A DNA stretch of 56,566 nt from an uncultured Coriobacteriaceae bacterium (lineage in GTDB: Bacteria > Actinomycetota > Coriobacteriia > Coriobacteriales > Atopobiaceae), in the NCBI GenBank assembly GCA_902780305.1, contig CACZFB010000012.1:1-56566 (forward strand). The letters are read 5' to 3'. The notes beneath the pieces were generated by a model. The model saw only the letters and a program-made list of their open reading frames with translations, was not told where the DNA came from and ran no database searches. Numbering within the stretch: position 1 is the first letter of the stretch; every line of letters starts with the position of its first letter. The position numbers were made by a program, and so were the translations under genes. Positions 8,871-19,047 of the stretch are shown here, one piece after another.

Positions 8871-8915
8871 TCTTCCGGTGGCGCCGCGCGCTCCGAGAGC
8901 CGCGCCACCGGAAGA
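8871..8915. repeat. 14-bp inverted repeat just upstream of the membrane-protein gene
   Basis: TCTTCCGGTGGCGC at 8871-8884 pairs with GCGCCACCGGAAGA at 8902-8915 around a 17-base loop. It would fall in the 5' leader of the 7183-8853 gene. A related CACTGGAAGAGTATA string occurs at about 15746, downstream of another membrane-protein gene, so this may be a small dispersed repeat rather than a regulator. Confidence 0.5.
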
Positions 8916-9035
8916 GTATAGACCTCCGCAGGCGTGCCAGATACGTAAAGAAAGGCACTTGAGTAGGATGAGCTTTGCTCAGAATGCTAAGCAGCCATTC
9001 ACAACAGAACCACGCATGGTTTACGGGTCAGCCTC

Positions 9036-9064
9036 TTTCAACGCTCATTTTAAGATAGGATAAT
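9036..9064 (+). promoter_or_regulatory. Possible promoter of the McrB-like operon
   Basis: TTTCAA and GATAAT are separated by 17 bases, upstream of the ATG at 9101. The -10 box is good and the -35 box is weak. A GGGGG ribosome-binding site follows six bases before the start. Confidence 0.35.
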
Positions 9065-9100
9065 TGGTGCGTACCTTACGTAACTGAAACGGGGGCATTT

Positions 9101-11683
9101 ATGAAGTCGATTACAAACGCCGTCGATTGTATGCGCAGCGACCTTCTCTCCTGGATTCACTACGGATTTCGTGATCCAAGTTCGGTCTATTACTGCTTTC
9201 CATATCCCCAATATGCATCAACCGAAAAGGACTTCGTTGCCATCAGCTCTGAAGCTTTTCCCAACAGGGGCGCCTTTGTGGCCTTGCTCAATAGAACAAC
9301 TGCATCTGAACTACAGAAGCAGTGCGGAGACATTGTCGTCGTAAGAATCAACAAAGACGAGCCCGACGAAAACCCGGAATACTCTGGATCGCTCGACCCG
9401 AATTCCAACAAATACTGCGCACGGTTACCACAGGGAAGCAATGTCAATCCCGAGCTTACGATAACCAAACTCAGCGCCCACGGACTATCGTCAAACCTCA
9501 TCACCGTTGTAGAGCTCAGCACTGCATTTGATATCAGTAAGCCAACGAGAAAATCCGCTGGCCTCTCCTCCCCCTCTTCCGTCGAGTCAATCAACACCAG
9601 CCTAATTGTCATCCGAAACGGAAACCGTTTGCATGGACCCTTTGAGTACTCCCTTGGAGAGAACGGAGGCATCGTTCTTCGTGGATCATCGGAATACGAT
9701 TTCAGAGTCTACTCAAGCATTGACGCGTCTGCCATGGATGATGTCGTCATCCGCGACATGCATGATAACCCAGTCGCTGAGTTCAGGCTAAAGAGCCAGC
9801 TTGACGAGGCAATCGGCTCAGGCGGATACCGGGGCCAGTTTGACTGGATTCCTCTCGATAAGCTGCAGACGATTCTGGAACGCGCAATGAAGCAGTCACC
9901 TGAATTCGTTGGAATCGGAAAGAACCAGTTCAGACGATTCAAGCGCGAGATGAACGCAATCGAGGGAGAGCTGGCCGAAGCTAATGTCGACGAGGCAAGA
10001 ATGAAGCGACTTCTCGGCATCGTATCCGACGTCGACCACTTCGTGGATCTCCCCGACGAGCTTCGGGAAGCCGTAATGGTAGGGCTCGATGACCGCAAGC
10101 TCGCCGAAATCGTTCTCGCCCCAGAGAACTTCCCCAGCTTCCGAAGCAGGATTCGAGCACTTCCCGAGCTGCAGACAGAGTATGAAACCGAGCGATCACG
10201 CCTTAACACCCAACTCGACGGTCTGAGGAAATCCATCGAGACAGCCAGGAATGAGCTAGACACAGCACGCAAAGAAGAGGCTAGGGTTCGGCAAGACCTC
10301 GAATCATACGAACATGAGGTGCTCGGTGCTCGTAGGGAGGAGCTCGAAGCAATCGAGTCGCAGTGCCAGTCGTTAAGAAGCGAATTATCGGGACTGGAAT
10401 CCCAGCGAGACGAGCTTCATGGTGATATAGCTTCTCTTGAGAACCAAATCGATAATGTCCTCTCATCCCTCGACGACAAGGCTCGCCTCTCTGGCGAAAT
10501 CATCCAATCTGAGGTTGTGCGAAGGGCAATCGCGTACGCCAATGGCGCATCATCTTCTGTCACAAACACTACCGCACCCCAATTCCCCTCGGTTGTCAGT
10601 CCCTGCGCGGATGATCGCGACCTCATCGACATGCTCTACGACCGAGTCGTCGAGAATGCCGGCCGTTCCTATTCAAAAAATGACCTGATCAACTTCTTCA
10701 CTTGCGTCTCCCAAGGCTACATGACAACCTTCGCCGGATTGCCCGGCACGGGGAAGACCAGCCTGTGCTCCCTAATCGCAGACGCCCTCGGACTTAACTC
10801 GGCGGCCACCCCTCGTTACTCGGAGATTTCCGTGGAGCGAGGTTGGACCTCCTACAGGGACTATATCGGATACTACAACCCGCTCTCCAAGACGATGGAG
10901 ATGTCAGATCCGGCGGTCTTCACAGCGTTGCAGGCGCTCAGCGATGAGGCAACAAGCGGCATAGGCGCAGATCTCGTCGCACCTTATCTCTTCCTCCTTG
11001 ACGAGGCAAACCTCTCCCCTATCGAACACTACTGGGCACCTTTCCTCCGAGCATGCGACTCCTTCTCGCGAAAACCTCTGCAGCTCTCCCTCGGAGGTGG
11101 CACACCTCTATTCGTGCCAAGCCATGTGCGCTTCCTCGCCACGGTCAATTACGACCACACAACCGAGGAACTCTCGCCAAGATACCTCGACAGAAGCTGG
11201 GTGATTATGCTCGATCCAGACATGATTGAATACGATGCCGTCGCGCAGCCCGAAGAGAATCTTGAAATACCTGAAACGACGACCACCTGCGATGCAATCT
11301 CCTACCAAAGATTGATGCAGGCATTTGGGCCGAAAAAGGCCGTGGCCATTGACGGAAGCCTGGAGGAGATGCTCGATGCGATCTTCAAGACATGTTCAGC
11401 ACACCATCATCCCGTGAGCCAGCGCAGCCAAATCATGATAAGGAACTACGTAGCAACCACGTCCCTTCTTATGGATCGAGACTCAGCAGACACACGACTC
11501 GCACCTCTCGACTACGCCGTATCCCAAAAGATACTGCCATCCATCTCGGGCTCATCAGAGAACTACGACGGGTACCTACACACGCTCGAAGAGCAGTGTG
11601 CAAACCTTCCAATAACGCGGGGTCGCTTACGCCACATCCTCGACACCGGGTCCAGCAGCGGCTATTACCAATTCTTCGCATAG
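9101..11683 (+). CDS. McrB-like AAA+ NTPase with long coiled coil
   Basis: This 860-residue protein has an uncharacterised N-terminal region. A charged coiled coil of about 100 residues (near 356-463; heptads such as LRKSIETARNELDTARKEE) precedes a C-terminal AAA+ domain. Walker A is AGLPGTGKTSL near residue 545, and Walker B is LFLLDEANLSP near residue 630. The sensor/finger block is TVNYDHTTEELSPRYLDRS near residue 681. The TVNYDHT part resembles the TMNxxDR guanine-specificity motif of McrB, though it is not identical. McrB forms hexamers that drive a nuclease partner, and the next gene supplies one. The whole suggests a type IV restriction-like system, similar in plan to the coiled-coil nuclease tandems (CoCoNuTs). 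GTP rather than ATP use is unproven. Confidence 0.8.
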   Translation: MKSITNAVDCMRSDLLSWIHYGFRDPSSVYYCFPYPQYASTEKDFVAISSEAFPNRGAFVALLNRTTASELQKQCGDIVVVRINKDEPDENPEYSGSLDPNSNKYCARLPQGSNVNPELTITKLSAHGLSSNLITVVELSTAFDISKPTRKSAGLSSPSSVESINTSLIVIRNGNRLHGPFEYSLGENGGIVLRGSSEYDFRVYSSIDASAMDDVVIRDMHDNPVAEFRLKSQLDEAIGSGGYRGQFDWIPLDKLQTILERAMKQSPEFVGIGKNQFRRFKREMNAIEGELAEANVDEARMKRLLGIVSDVDHFVDLPDELREAVMVGLDDRKLAEIVLAPENFPSFRSRIRALPELQTEYETERSRLNTQLDGLRKSIETARNELDTARKEEARVRQDLESYEHEVLGARREELEAIESQCQSLRSELSGLESQRDELHGDIASLENQIDNVLSSLDDKARLSGEIIQSEVVRRAIAYANGASSSVTNTTAPQFPSVVSPCADDRDLIDMLYDRVVENAGRSYSKNDLINFFTCVSQGYMTTFAGLPGTGKTSLCSLIADALGLNSAATPRYSEISVERGWTSYRDYIGYYNPLSKTMEMSDPAVFTALQALSDEATSGIGADLVAPYLFLLDEANLSPIEHYWAPFLRACDSFSRKPLQLSLGGGTPLFVPSHVRFLATVNYDHTTEELSPRYLDRSWVIMLDPDMIEYDAVAQPEENLEIPETTTTCDAISYQRLMQAFGPKKAVAIDGSLEEMLDAIFKTCSAHHHPVSQRSQIMIRNYVATTSLLMDRDSADTRLAPLDYAVSQKILPSISGSSENYDGYLHTLEEQCANLPITRGRLRHILDTGSSSGYYQFFA

Positions 11684-11692
11684 GTAGCAATC

Positions 11693-14107
11693 GTGTATGC
11701 ATTGCGAATAGGAGACTCAGCTGGAGTATGGGCGGAATTCCCCCTGTTTTCACCCTCCAGCAGGCCAGAGCTGCTCAAAGTCTCCCCTGACGGATGCCTT
11801 AAGGAAGACGAGAAGTACAAGCTGCGTGTTGTCACGGATTCACCGGGCATCATCAGCGACATCTCGATAGTCGTGGACGGCGAGGAAGTCGCAAAGGGCA
11901 TCGCCGAGGAGCGCGTCAACTACCGAACCGACGACGGAGTTTCCTTCTATGTATACGCCCCAACGTTACTCGGCAGCTCAGAATTTGAAAGCAAGATACT
12001 GCTGCTCATCCATGGCTTCGCGCGAATAGAAGTATCGCTCTCGTTCGCCAGCGGCAAGACAATGATTCTCGAGAGCGACGACATCCCAGTCCTCGTCCGT
12101 GGAAACCGCGAACAAGAAACAAAGCGTGTCGACAGCATGTTCGACGCCCTATTCAGCGCCCCGCCGAGCCAACCCCTCCAATGGATGCTCACCGGGACCC
12201 CATCTAGTGATGGACGATTCTCAATCGTTGAGGGCGGAACGACTAGCTCCGCATCGAGATCCGTATCAACATTTCTCCAGGTAACGCATCAAGTCTTGAC
12301 AGGCTTTGAACGCCTTCTCCCCAGCTTTCGAGGTCACGTAAGATCATCCATCAGGGAGGTGCCCACAAGGGTGCCGGGCAACAAAGTGCGCGTCGCTGGC
12401 GCACGCGAAGCCTATTGGATCGCATCTCATCCCGACTTGCTTCAAAGGTCACGCATCGAAAGCGGCATCAGGATGGGCAGCGGCTTCTATATGCCACGTT
12501 TCGTCCAGACCGACCAAAGAACACATTCCTATGACACATATGAGAACAGGCTGATTGTCTCCTTCCTCTCGGCATGTGCCCAGAGGCTTGGCAGAATCTC
12601 TACGCTCATCGAGTCGGAAAGGGGTTATAGCGAATCCATAAAGAGGGCCATGAACCCCTTCTCGGTAGAAGGTTACGTATTCACTTCCTTGCTCATTACC
12701 TCCTCGGGTCAACGGCGAATGGAGACAATTCTTGAACGAGCTGATGCCCTGCGCAAGAAAGCGACCATCCTGCAGCATGCATATAAAACTGCTATGCCTG
12801 GTGTCGAGGCAGAAAGATTTCTTCCACCTAGGAGGTCGAAGGTCTTCCAAGAAGTCGTGCCGTACACGCAGCTATATGAGTTGATTATGGAGTGGTGTGC
12901 TATGGGCGATCTCGATATACGGGGGTCCCTTCTTGCCTTGCGCACCGCTAGGATGGATCGCTTCTACGAGTATTACGTACTCCTATCAGTCCTGTCGCGC
13001 CTTTACGAGCACGGATTCAGGCCCTGTAGCACGGTCGAGTCACCAATCGGAATCGTAGAGTACTCCCTATCTCGGACGAGCAGGTACTATCGAAACGAGG
13101 GGCAGGTCGCAAACAGATATGTACTCGACGGGGAGATGGGTACCGTTACCCTCTACTACCAGCCGGTTATATACGGAGACAGTCGAGAAGAGAATGGAAT
13201 CTACCTCCACCGAACATCGGTAGGGGCGATGGGATACGACTCGTACTATACGCCGGACTTCCTTCTCACCTTCAGCACGGAAAACGGCGAAAAGACTGTC
13301 GTGATTGATGCAAAATACCGTTACACGCATGGTGTTATGGGTAACGATCCGGATAGCGAGTTCCAAAACTGCCTAAGAAAGTATTGCCACGAAACTTCGA
13401 GCGTTCTTGGTCCCCCAAGCGCCGTGTGGTTGCTTTGCGGCCGCGACACGGAAGTGGAGACACGCTACTGGGAGCGTTCGTCTTGGGCGCAGTCTGCAGA
13501 GGGATACATCCGCTCCGGCGCCACAACACTCACGCCGATGGGTGATGGGTTAAACGATCTACTTGGGATGATTGGCATCCTCCAACAGACAGATAGCTCG
13601 GTCTCGCATGCGATCCCAGCTTCAATCAAAGCAGAAGCTGAACAGAGGGAATTCTTCATAAGGGAGAGTTTGCCAAGCACGCCTTCCGCAGTCACAAAAG
13701 AGCAGACACATGGTTCGAACGAGATGGGTCCAGAGAAAGATGCGGCTTCCAACAGGGCAAACGGCAAACACCGACCAAAGCAAAAGGCCGTCCGAACTGC
13801 CAAGGCAAAAGCTAGCCCTAAGAGCGGAAAGAGCAATCGCTCAGGTACCATAACAGAGATAGAGAAGCTTGTGCGAAGGATGCACGAACTGCTTGGTCAA
13901 AACGGAAAACTGTTGTTTGATGATGAATGGAGTCGTGTAAATATTGGACTCGGTCGACCTGTGCTGAGAGACTCCAAACCATCCGGCAAGGAGGCGAGCA
14001 GATATGTCCCGTTCTCCTTGGACGGCGATACCATATTCCTAGCCAAGAAGTGGACACAACTGAACATTAACAAAGCGAATATGTTGGTTAGACGTATGTC
14101 GAAGTGA
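11693..14107 (+). CDS. DUF2357 protein with PD-(D/E)XK nuclease core (McrC-like partner)
   Basis: The start is a GTG nine bases after the upstream stop, so the two genes form an operon. The N-terminal half fits DUF2357: beta-rich, then a YDTYENRLIVSFL block near residue 285. The second half has a restriction-endonuclease fold signature. An Asp lies in YYTPDFLLTF (residue 522) and D539-A-K541 lies in TVVIDAKYRY, which is the D...DxK arrangement of DUF524/McrC-type nucleases. A lysine/arginine-rich linker (near 685-730) leads to a small C-terminal domain of unknown role, possibly nucleic-acid binding. The expected function is cleavage of DNA or RNA driven by the McrB-like NTPase. The extended C-terminus is unusual. 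Confidence 0.8.
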   Translation: MYALRIGDSAGVWAEFPLFSPSSRPELLKVSPDGCLKEDEKYKLRVVTDSPGIISDISIVVDGEEVAKGIAEERVNYRTDDGVSFYVYAPTLLGSSEFESKILLLIHGFARIEVSLSFASGKTMILESDDIPVLVRGNREQETKRVDSMFDALFSAPPSQPLQWMLTGTPSSDGRFSIVEGGTTSSASRSVSTFLQVTHQVLTGFERLLPSFRGHVRSSIREVPTRVPGNKVRVAGAREAYWIASHPDLLQRSRIESGIRMGSGFYMPRFVQTDQRTHSYDTYENRLIVSFLSACAQRLGRISTLIESERGYSESIKRAMNPFSVEGYVFTSLLITSSGQRRMETILERADALRKKATILQHAYKTAMPGVEAERFLPPRRSKVFQEVVPYTQLYELIMEWCAMGDLDIRGSLLALRTARMDRFYEYYVLLSVLSRLYEHGFRPCSTVESPIGIVEYSLSRTSRYYRNEGQVANRYVLDGEMGTVTLYYQPVIYGDSREENGIYLHRTSVGAMGYDSYYTPDFLLTFSTENGEKTVVIDAKYRYTHGVMGNDPDSEFQNCLRKYCHETSSVLGPPSAVWLLCGRDTEVETRYWERSSWAQSAEGYIRSGATTLTPMGDGLNDLLGMIGILQQTDSSVSHAIPASIKAEAEQREFFIRESLPSTPSAVTKEQTHGSNEMGPEKDAASNRANGKHRPKQKAVRTAKAKASPKSGKSNRSGTITEIEKLVRRMHELLGQNGKLLFDDEWSRVNIGLGRPVLRDSKPSGKEASRYVPFSLDGDTIFLAKKWTQLNINKANMLVRRMSK

Positions 14108-14168
14108 TTCTCATCTCTGCTGGCTGATTTGCGGCAACACTTACGAGCAAACCAACTACAGCGAGTCC

Positions 14169-15284
14169 TTACTTTAAATACAGTAAGGGCTTGCCCAATA
14201 GCGGAATCTTTGACAGCACCCACGAAACGAGCGCACTTGACACGAATACTGAGCAGAACGCAATGGTAGTTTGCACGGGCATAATCGTAGGTATTTGTTC
14301 TATATACGGTCTCAGTAGTATTTGTATTGGAAAATGCACGAGATATATCGCAAAGGAATAGTAGGACAACAGGTAACAGATGCGTCCGAACAGAGTGCTG
14401 TCAGGTTCTCCATTCTTATGGCGACCCTGGTTTACGAAGAGATGGTACGGCAGGCGGGAGAACAGCTCGAATGCTGAGATTCCACACAACAGCAGCAGCG
14501 CATTTGTGTACCAGATGTTGTATGCGTGACCATTTCCATAGCACCATACTTGGAACTCGACACAACCCACGAACAAAATCAGAGCCGTAAGAGCAAGTAC
14601 TGGTACGGTATATTTCTTAAATACACCCCTCTTGGCGCACCATCCGCAAAGAAGGTATATTCCGTAAACACCTCCGCTGTACCCAAAGTCGAGTCGAACT
14701 GCCAGTTCTATGGGTATTTTCAACGCGGCAAAAACATGTATCACGATAGGCACAACGAAGGCGAATATACCCAAAACTACCAAGGGAACCGCTATCGTCC
14801 GCGGGTCGATGTGACGGAGCGCCGCTCCCATGATCGGCAAGAACAAATACAGTCCCACAATCATGGGCACGTACCAAAAATGTCCCATGTCGACTCCGTC
14901 CACAAAGAGCATGCATCGTATCACCTTCGGGACGCTTATATTCCCAGCCCCTCCAGTGGCATAAAGAAAAACACTGTAAAGCACTATCCACGACTCAACG
15001 CACAGGAGCAGGGGAAGCCACCGCCTCTTCCAGAATGTCATCATGGCATCGGAGTCCCAGTCGCGGTCAAGCAGCAGATAGCCTGTCATCAGCAAAAACA
15101 GCGGAACGCCAATACGTCCGAAAGTGAAGCCACAGAACGCGATTATCCTTGAGGCTAGGCTTAGCGTCCCGATGGATTCAACATCAAACGTATAGACGCT
15201 CTCGACGCTATGACACATTACAACGCTAATGATGGCAAACGCCCGTGCAGCATCTAGCCAATGAATCCGATGTGAGGTGCCCAC
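14169..15284 (-). CDS. Acyltransferase family 3 membrane protein
   Basis: The GTG of VGTSHRIHWLDAARA is preferred because AGGAGAGC precedes it. The protein begins with the family signature RIHWLDAARAFAIISVVMCH, carrying the catalytic-type His, and has about ten transmembrane segments. The block FGRIGVPLFLLMTGYLLLDR is typical of OafA/WecH-like O-acyltransferases, which acetylate sugars or polymers at the membrane. The length of 371 residues is normal. It converges on the defence operon with a 61-base gap and has about 500 bases of gene-free DNA upstream. It probably decorates the surface glycan. The exact acceptor cannot be told. Confidence 0.85.
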   Translation of the reverse strand: MGTSHRIHWLDAARAFAIISVVMCHSVESVYTFDVESIGTLSLASRIIAFCGFTFGRIGVPLFLLMTGYLLLDRDWDSDAMMTFWKRRWLPLLLCVESWIVLYSVFLYATGGAGNISVPKVIRCMLFVDGVDMGHFWYVPMIVGLYLFLPIMGAALRHIDPRTIAVPLVVLGIFAFVVPIVIHVFAALKIPIELAVRLDFGYSGGVYGIYLLCGWCAKRGVFKKYTVPVLALTALILFVGCVEFQVWCYGNGHAYNIWYTNALLLLCGISAFELFSRLPYHLFVNQGRHKNGEPDSTLFGRICYLLSYYSFAIYLVHFPIQILLRPYIEQIPTIMPVQTTIAFCSVFVSSALVSWVLSKIPLLGKPLLYLK

Positions 15285-15803
15285 AGCTCTCCTCTCAACC
15301 ACCTTGCATGTAAGAATGAACACTCATAATCGTACTTACTGCAATACTATGCCAGTCGTTTAATTACCATTTTTAAATTAACCTAGTTCCTGCAATAGTG
15401 TTGAGGTACAGGTTAGGTACCGTATGGAAGAAAGCCCGATGTCACAACCTTTCGGCCTCATCTCTGTATCGCAATGCGTACCCTCACAAAGCGCATACGT
15501 ACCTTGGTTAAGCATACGCTGTGTCCCATAATCAGACTGTAAGCTAACCGACATAAATCATTCACTAACTCGATCGCATGAGCTCATAATAGTTACTACT
15601 GGAACCGGTCAGATTTACAGAATCATATCTTTTCTGAGCCTTCAATTGGCTCTAGATAGACCAACGCATGCAAAAACACTGAATGGGAAGGCGCCCACAA
15701 GCGTATTCGTAAACTGTTAGCGGCGCCGCACCCCAATCGCCACGCCACTGGAAGAGTATAAACTCCCGAGAGCAGCAGCTCGACCCTGTCGCCAACAACA
15801 CCA
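15285..15803. other. Gene-free interval, partly AT-rich
   Basis: No gene was recognised. The right-hand part contains a weak match (TGGAAGAGTATAAACT, near 15750) to the repeat upstream of the 7183-8853 gene. The left part is AT-rich (TTTTTAAATTAACC near 15370) and could hold the promoter of the acyltransferase, but no good -35/-10 pair was found. Confidence 0.4.
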
Positions 15804-17570
15804 CTAGCCCCTCCTTCGAGCGAGAGCCACGACGACCGCGCAGAGCGTCAGCAGCGAGACGGCCTCGGCCACGCGCCAAAGCGCGGGCTCCGCGAACCCC
15901 ACTTCCAGCGTGCCCTCGTACCCTCCGGGCACCGTCAGCCTCGCGACCCCGTTGGGTCCCGCGGAGAGAACGCACGCCGGCTCCCCAGGCGAAGCGGACA
16001 AGATCGAGACGTAGCGATAGAGCAGCAGGGGCAGATCGACGTGCGACTCCCCCGCGCTGCGGGACCGCACGGTAAGCGTGACCCTCGAACCCCGCCTGCT
16101 GAAGCTCTCGACGTCCACGCCGGTAGTCGGCACGGGCTCGTCCGCGAGCGCGCCTTGCAGCTCGGCCAGGTTCGTGCCGGCGGGAACGAACTGGGCGTCG
16201 TACACGCCCGTGTCGGTGGTCAGCACCTCCCACGCGTCCACGCGCTGCCCATAGTAGATGAACGTGGTGACGCCGACCCCGCACTCGAGCATCGCGAGCG
16301 CGACGAGCGCGACGGCCGCCCCACGCCGCAGGGACGCCGGAAGCACACCTCTCGTAACGCGCACCGCAAAGACGAAGCAAAGCACAAGGAGGAACGACGC
16401 GGGCCCGAGGAGCCTCCAGGGAAACTGCAGGTTCGCAAGAACCGAGACGAGCGGGTCCAGCGGGCCCGCGCCGCCGCCCCAGGGGAACAGCTTGGTACAA
16501 GCCAGCAAAAGAATCGCGACCGATGCGAGCAGGACCGCCATGCTCCGGCGCGGGCGGCGCGTGCCCCTCCCCCACGCCTCGGGCGTGACGAGCACGAGCA
16601 GCGCGCAGACGCCGGCACCCAGAAGCGCCCAGCCAGGCGCGAGCGGCATGCATCCAAACCCTATGGGGTCGGTCCTGCCACAAAAGGACGCCCCCGTAAA
16701 CGGGGCGAACAGCAGCATGAGGTGGGCGGGGTGCAACGCATGCAGCTCCATCCAGCCCCGCGTCATGCTAGCGAAGCCGCTGGTATAGGCAAGCCGAGCG
16801 TTCAGGTGGTAGTCGACCAAGGGCACGGTGAACGCAGCGGTGAGTAGCAGCGCGAGGGCGGCGGCCCTAAGCGCGCCCTTCACCAGCGCCAGCAGCCTTC
16901 CGTTCGCCACGGCAAGGGCGACGGCGACGGGCACGGCGAACACCAGCATGATGACGGTGACGCAGAGGTTCGAGTAGACCACGCCCGACATCGCGATACC
17001 ACAGAGGAGCCAGCCATCCAGCGCCCGGCCTTCGGACCGGTGAGCGCCATCGCGCTCCCAGACGATCCGATAGACCCCCAGCGCAAACAGGGGCAGGAAG
17101 GAGAGCGCCATCGCCTCGCCGAAGTCGCCCCTCAGCAGCACGTCCTCGTTTCGGTACGGCGCGAACATCCAGAGCAAGGTGGCGGCGAGCGCCAGGTTGC
17201 GTCCGGCAATCCGCCTCAGTGACTCATAAGAGATGACCGCCGTGAATGCGTTGAGGCACACGAAGAGAACCCGATACGTGTTGTTCAGCCCAAGCCCCGC
17301 GGCCCTCAGCAACGCGAAGGGATAGAGGAAGAGATCGGGGAACGTCACACCTGCGGGATATCCATACCCGTGGAGCTGGGAGGTCTGCATGCGCGGAGGG
17401 AACTCGCCCGCAACAAACCCCCTCGCAACTCCCTCCAGGCGAAACAGGAGGTAGCCGGTGTCGTGGCCCCGAGTCAGATAGTACGCCAAGAAGGGGGTGC
17501 TGCAGATGAGCACAGACACACCAAGCAGCAGGTAGTGAAGCCGTCTTATGCTACGGTCGGAGAGGTTCAC
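15804..17570 (-). CDS. Large membrane protein related to YfhO/PTPS-related glycan proteins
   Basis: This 588-residue polytopic protein has about 12 transmembrane segments and a soluble beta-rich C-terminal part (near 440-560), ending in one last membrane segment. Near residue 36 lies GHDTGYLLFRLEGVARGF, an acidic extracytoplasmic loop like the first catalytic loop of GT-C enzymes. The repeated FPDLFLYPFALL and FAPYRNEDVLLRGDFGE blocks are typical of the 6-pyruvoyl-tetrahydropterin-synthase-related membrane family. The soluble end resembles the YfhO C-terminus, seen also in the broken gene next door. YfhO-type proteins are implicated in glycosylating lipoteichoic acids. It lies 60 bases downstream of that pseudogene on the same strand. 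Confidence 0.7.
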   Translation of the reverse strand: MNLSDRSIRRLHYLLLGVSVLICSTPFLAYYLTRGHDTGYLLFRLEGVARGFVAGEFPPRMQTSQLHGYGYPAGVTFPDLFLYPFALLRAAGLGLNNTYRVLFVCLNAFTAVISYESLRRIAGRNLALAATLLWMFAPYRNEDVLLRGDFGEAMALSFLPLFALGVYRIVWERDGAHRSEGRALDGWLLCGIAMSGVVYSNLCVTVIMLVFAVPVAVALAVANGRLLALVKGALRAAALALLLTAAFTVPLVDYHLNARLAYTSGFASMTRGWMELHALHPAHLMLLFAPFTGASFCGRTDPIGFGCMPLAPGWALLGAGVCALLVLVTPEAWGRGTRRPRRSMAVLLASVAILLLACTKLFPWGGGAGPLDPLVSVLANLQFPWRLLGPASFLLVLCFVFAVRVTRGVLPASLRRGAAVALVALAMLECGVGVTTFIYYGQRVDAWEVLTTDTGVYDAQFVPAGTNLAELQGALADEPVPTTGVDVESFSRRGSRVTLTVRSRSAGESHVDLPLLLYRYVSILSASPGEPACVLSAGPNGVARLTVPGGYEGTLEVGFAEPALWRVAEAVSLLTLCAVVVALARRRG

Positions 17571-17629
17571 GCTAGCTTCGCTTTCTATGGAGGCGGGCAG
17601 TAGTCCACGTAGGATGCAAAGCCCAAAGG

Positions 17630-19045
17630 CTAGGCACGCTTTTCAATTCTATGCTTTCGGGCCAACCACGCAGTTGCAAAAATGGACGCCAAGCTCACGA
17701 CCAGCCCTTCCAGCAACAATGGCGTGCGATACGCAAGGCGAACCGCGTGCTTTCCCGACGGCACCCGCACAGCCATAAATGCCGTGTCGGCCTTCAGCAC
17801 TTCTGCGCTGACGCCATCGATGGTAGCCGTCCATCCGCTCGACCAGGACGTGGTTATCACAAGGTATCGCCCATCCTCACCATCAGGCACCTCGCATTCC
17901 ATGGCATCGTGATGAAACTCGTATCCAACCTTATCATGACCCAAGGCCAAGCGCCGCCTGTCCTCCTCAATGAGCTTGATCGACTCGCTCACGACTCGAG
18001 CAGACTGAAGCACATATTCGCCGGATTGATCGAACGCAAGCGCAATCTCATGCACGTCTGCCGGTATGATTCCCAAATTGATGCACCAGTCGGTCTTTCC
18101 CCCGTACATGTGGCTCTGGATGGTAGGAGCCGCCACGTCACCAAGCATCTTGCCATCCGGGTCGAGAACAGACATGTAGTACCCCTCAGCACGCTCGCTC
18201 AGGTACTCCAGACCATAGACCTCAAGATAACACTCCGACTCACCGTCAGGTCGTATGGCACATGCACAGAAACACCGACGAGCCAAGTCCCAGGAAGGTG
18301 TCTCTGCCCGGTGAGCTATAGCCCACAAACGAGAAAACGACCTCCCGGTACATGGAGCTCTCATAAAGCATGGGAACAATATGCTGCACCGCAAGTCGGT
18401 CGGATCCAAGCACGACAGAAATGATGGGAAGTACGAGCACGGCAGCGATTCCCACCCCCCAACAAGCTGGAGCCAACGAACTTGAGTATGGTCGCAAACA
18501 ATGCGCGAAGCTTCCCAACACCTTCATGGGGTGAAAGCAAATAAGAGATGAGGCAATAGGGTACGAGCAGCAGGAGCTCCATGTAGCCGAAGTAGAAGTA
18601 TCCTAAGAACGTAGCTCCCACAGAAGCGATGTAAAGTACCGGACTTTTCCCTCCCAATATCCTGTTCGTCCCAACCACAGTCAAGGGAAACCATATCATT
18701 GGGTTAACAAAGAACGGGTGCAGATGCGCCACCAAGAAGTGTCCGCCCGTCGCATAGGCCAACGAGCACAGGACGCACGTGTCATCACGGAACCTCATGT
18801 GCCTGCAGTAACAGAAGAACGAGAACGCTGCCGCAAACGTCCTTGCCACAATGGAGAACTCGTACCCTTGTTCCGCAAGAGCGAAGGGAAAGAAAACGGA
18901 AAGCCAGCTAAAGGGATCTCCGATGTAGTCGGTAGTGTCGGGAATGTTGGTGTAACGGCCATTCCACAGGGAGCGCGGCCAGCCACCCAGAGCCTTGAAT
19001 CACTGCCTCATCCGGACAGGGCGCGCCATCGGTACGGCCAGACCG
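17630..19045 (-). pseudogene. YfhO-like membrane protein broken by two frameshifts
   Basis: Three frames join into one protein. The upstream part (about 18470-18990) carries YTNIPDTTDYIGDPFSWLS and FFPFALAEQGYEF, as in YfhO. The middle (about 18255-18460) has GVGIAAVLVLPIISVVLGSD. The C-terminal soluble part runs to HRIEKRA at 17630. The first shift falls in a run of six Gs on the coding strand (18455-18460). Dropping one G restores a continuous frame. The second shift is near 18255 and has no obvious cause. The true N-terminus is also lost near the small repeat at 19048. A related remnant lies at 22653-22850. Sequencing error at the G tract cannot be excluded. Confidence 0.7.
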
Positions 19046-19047
19046 AA

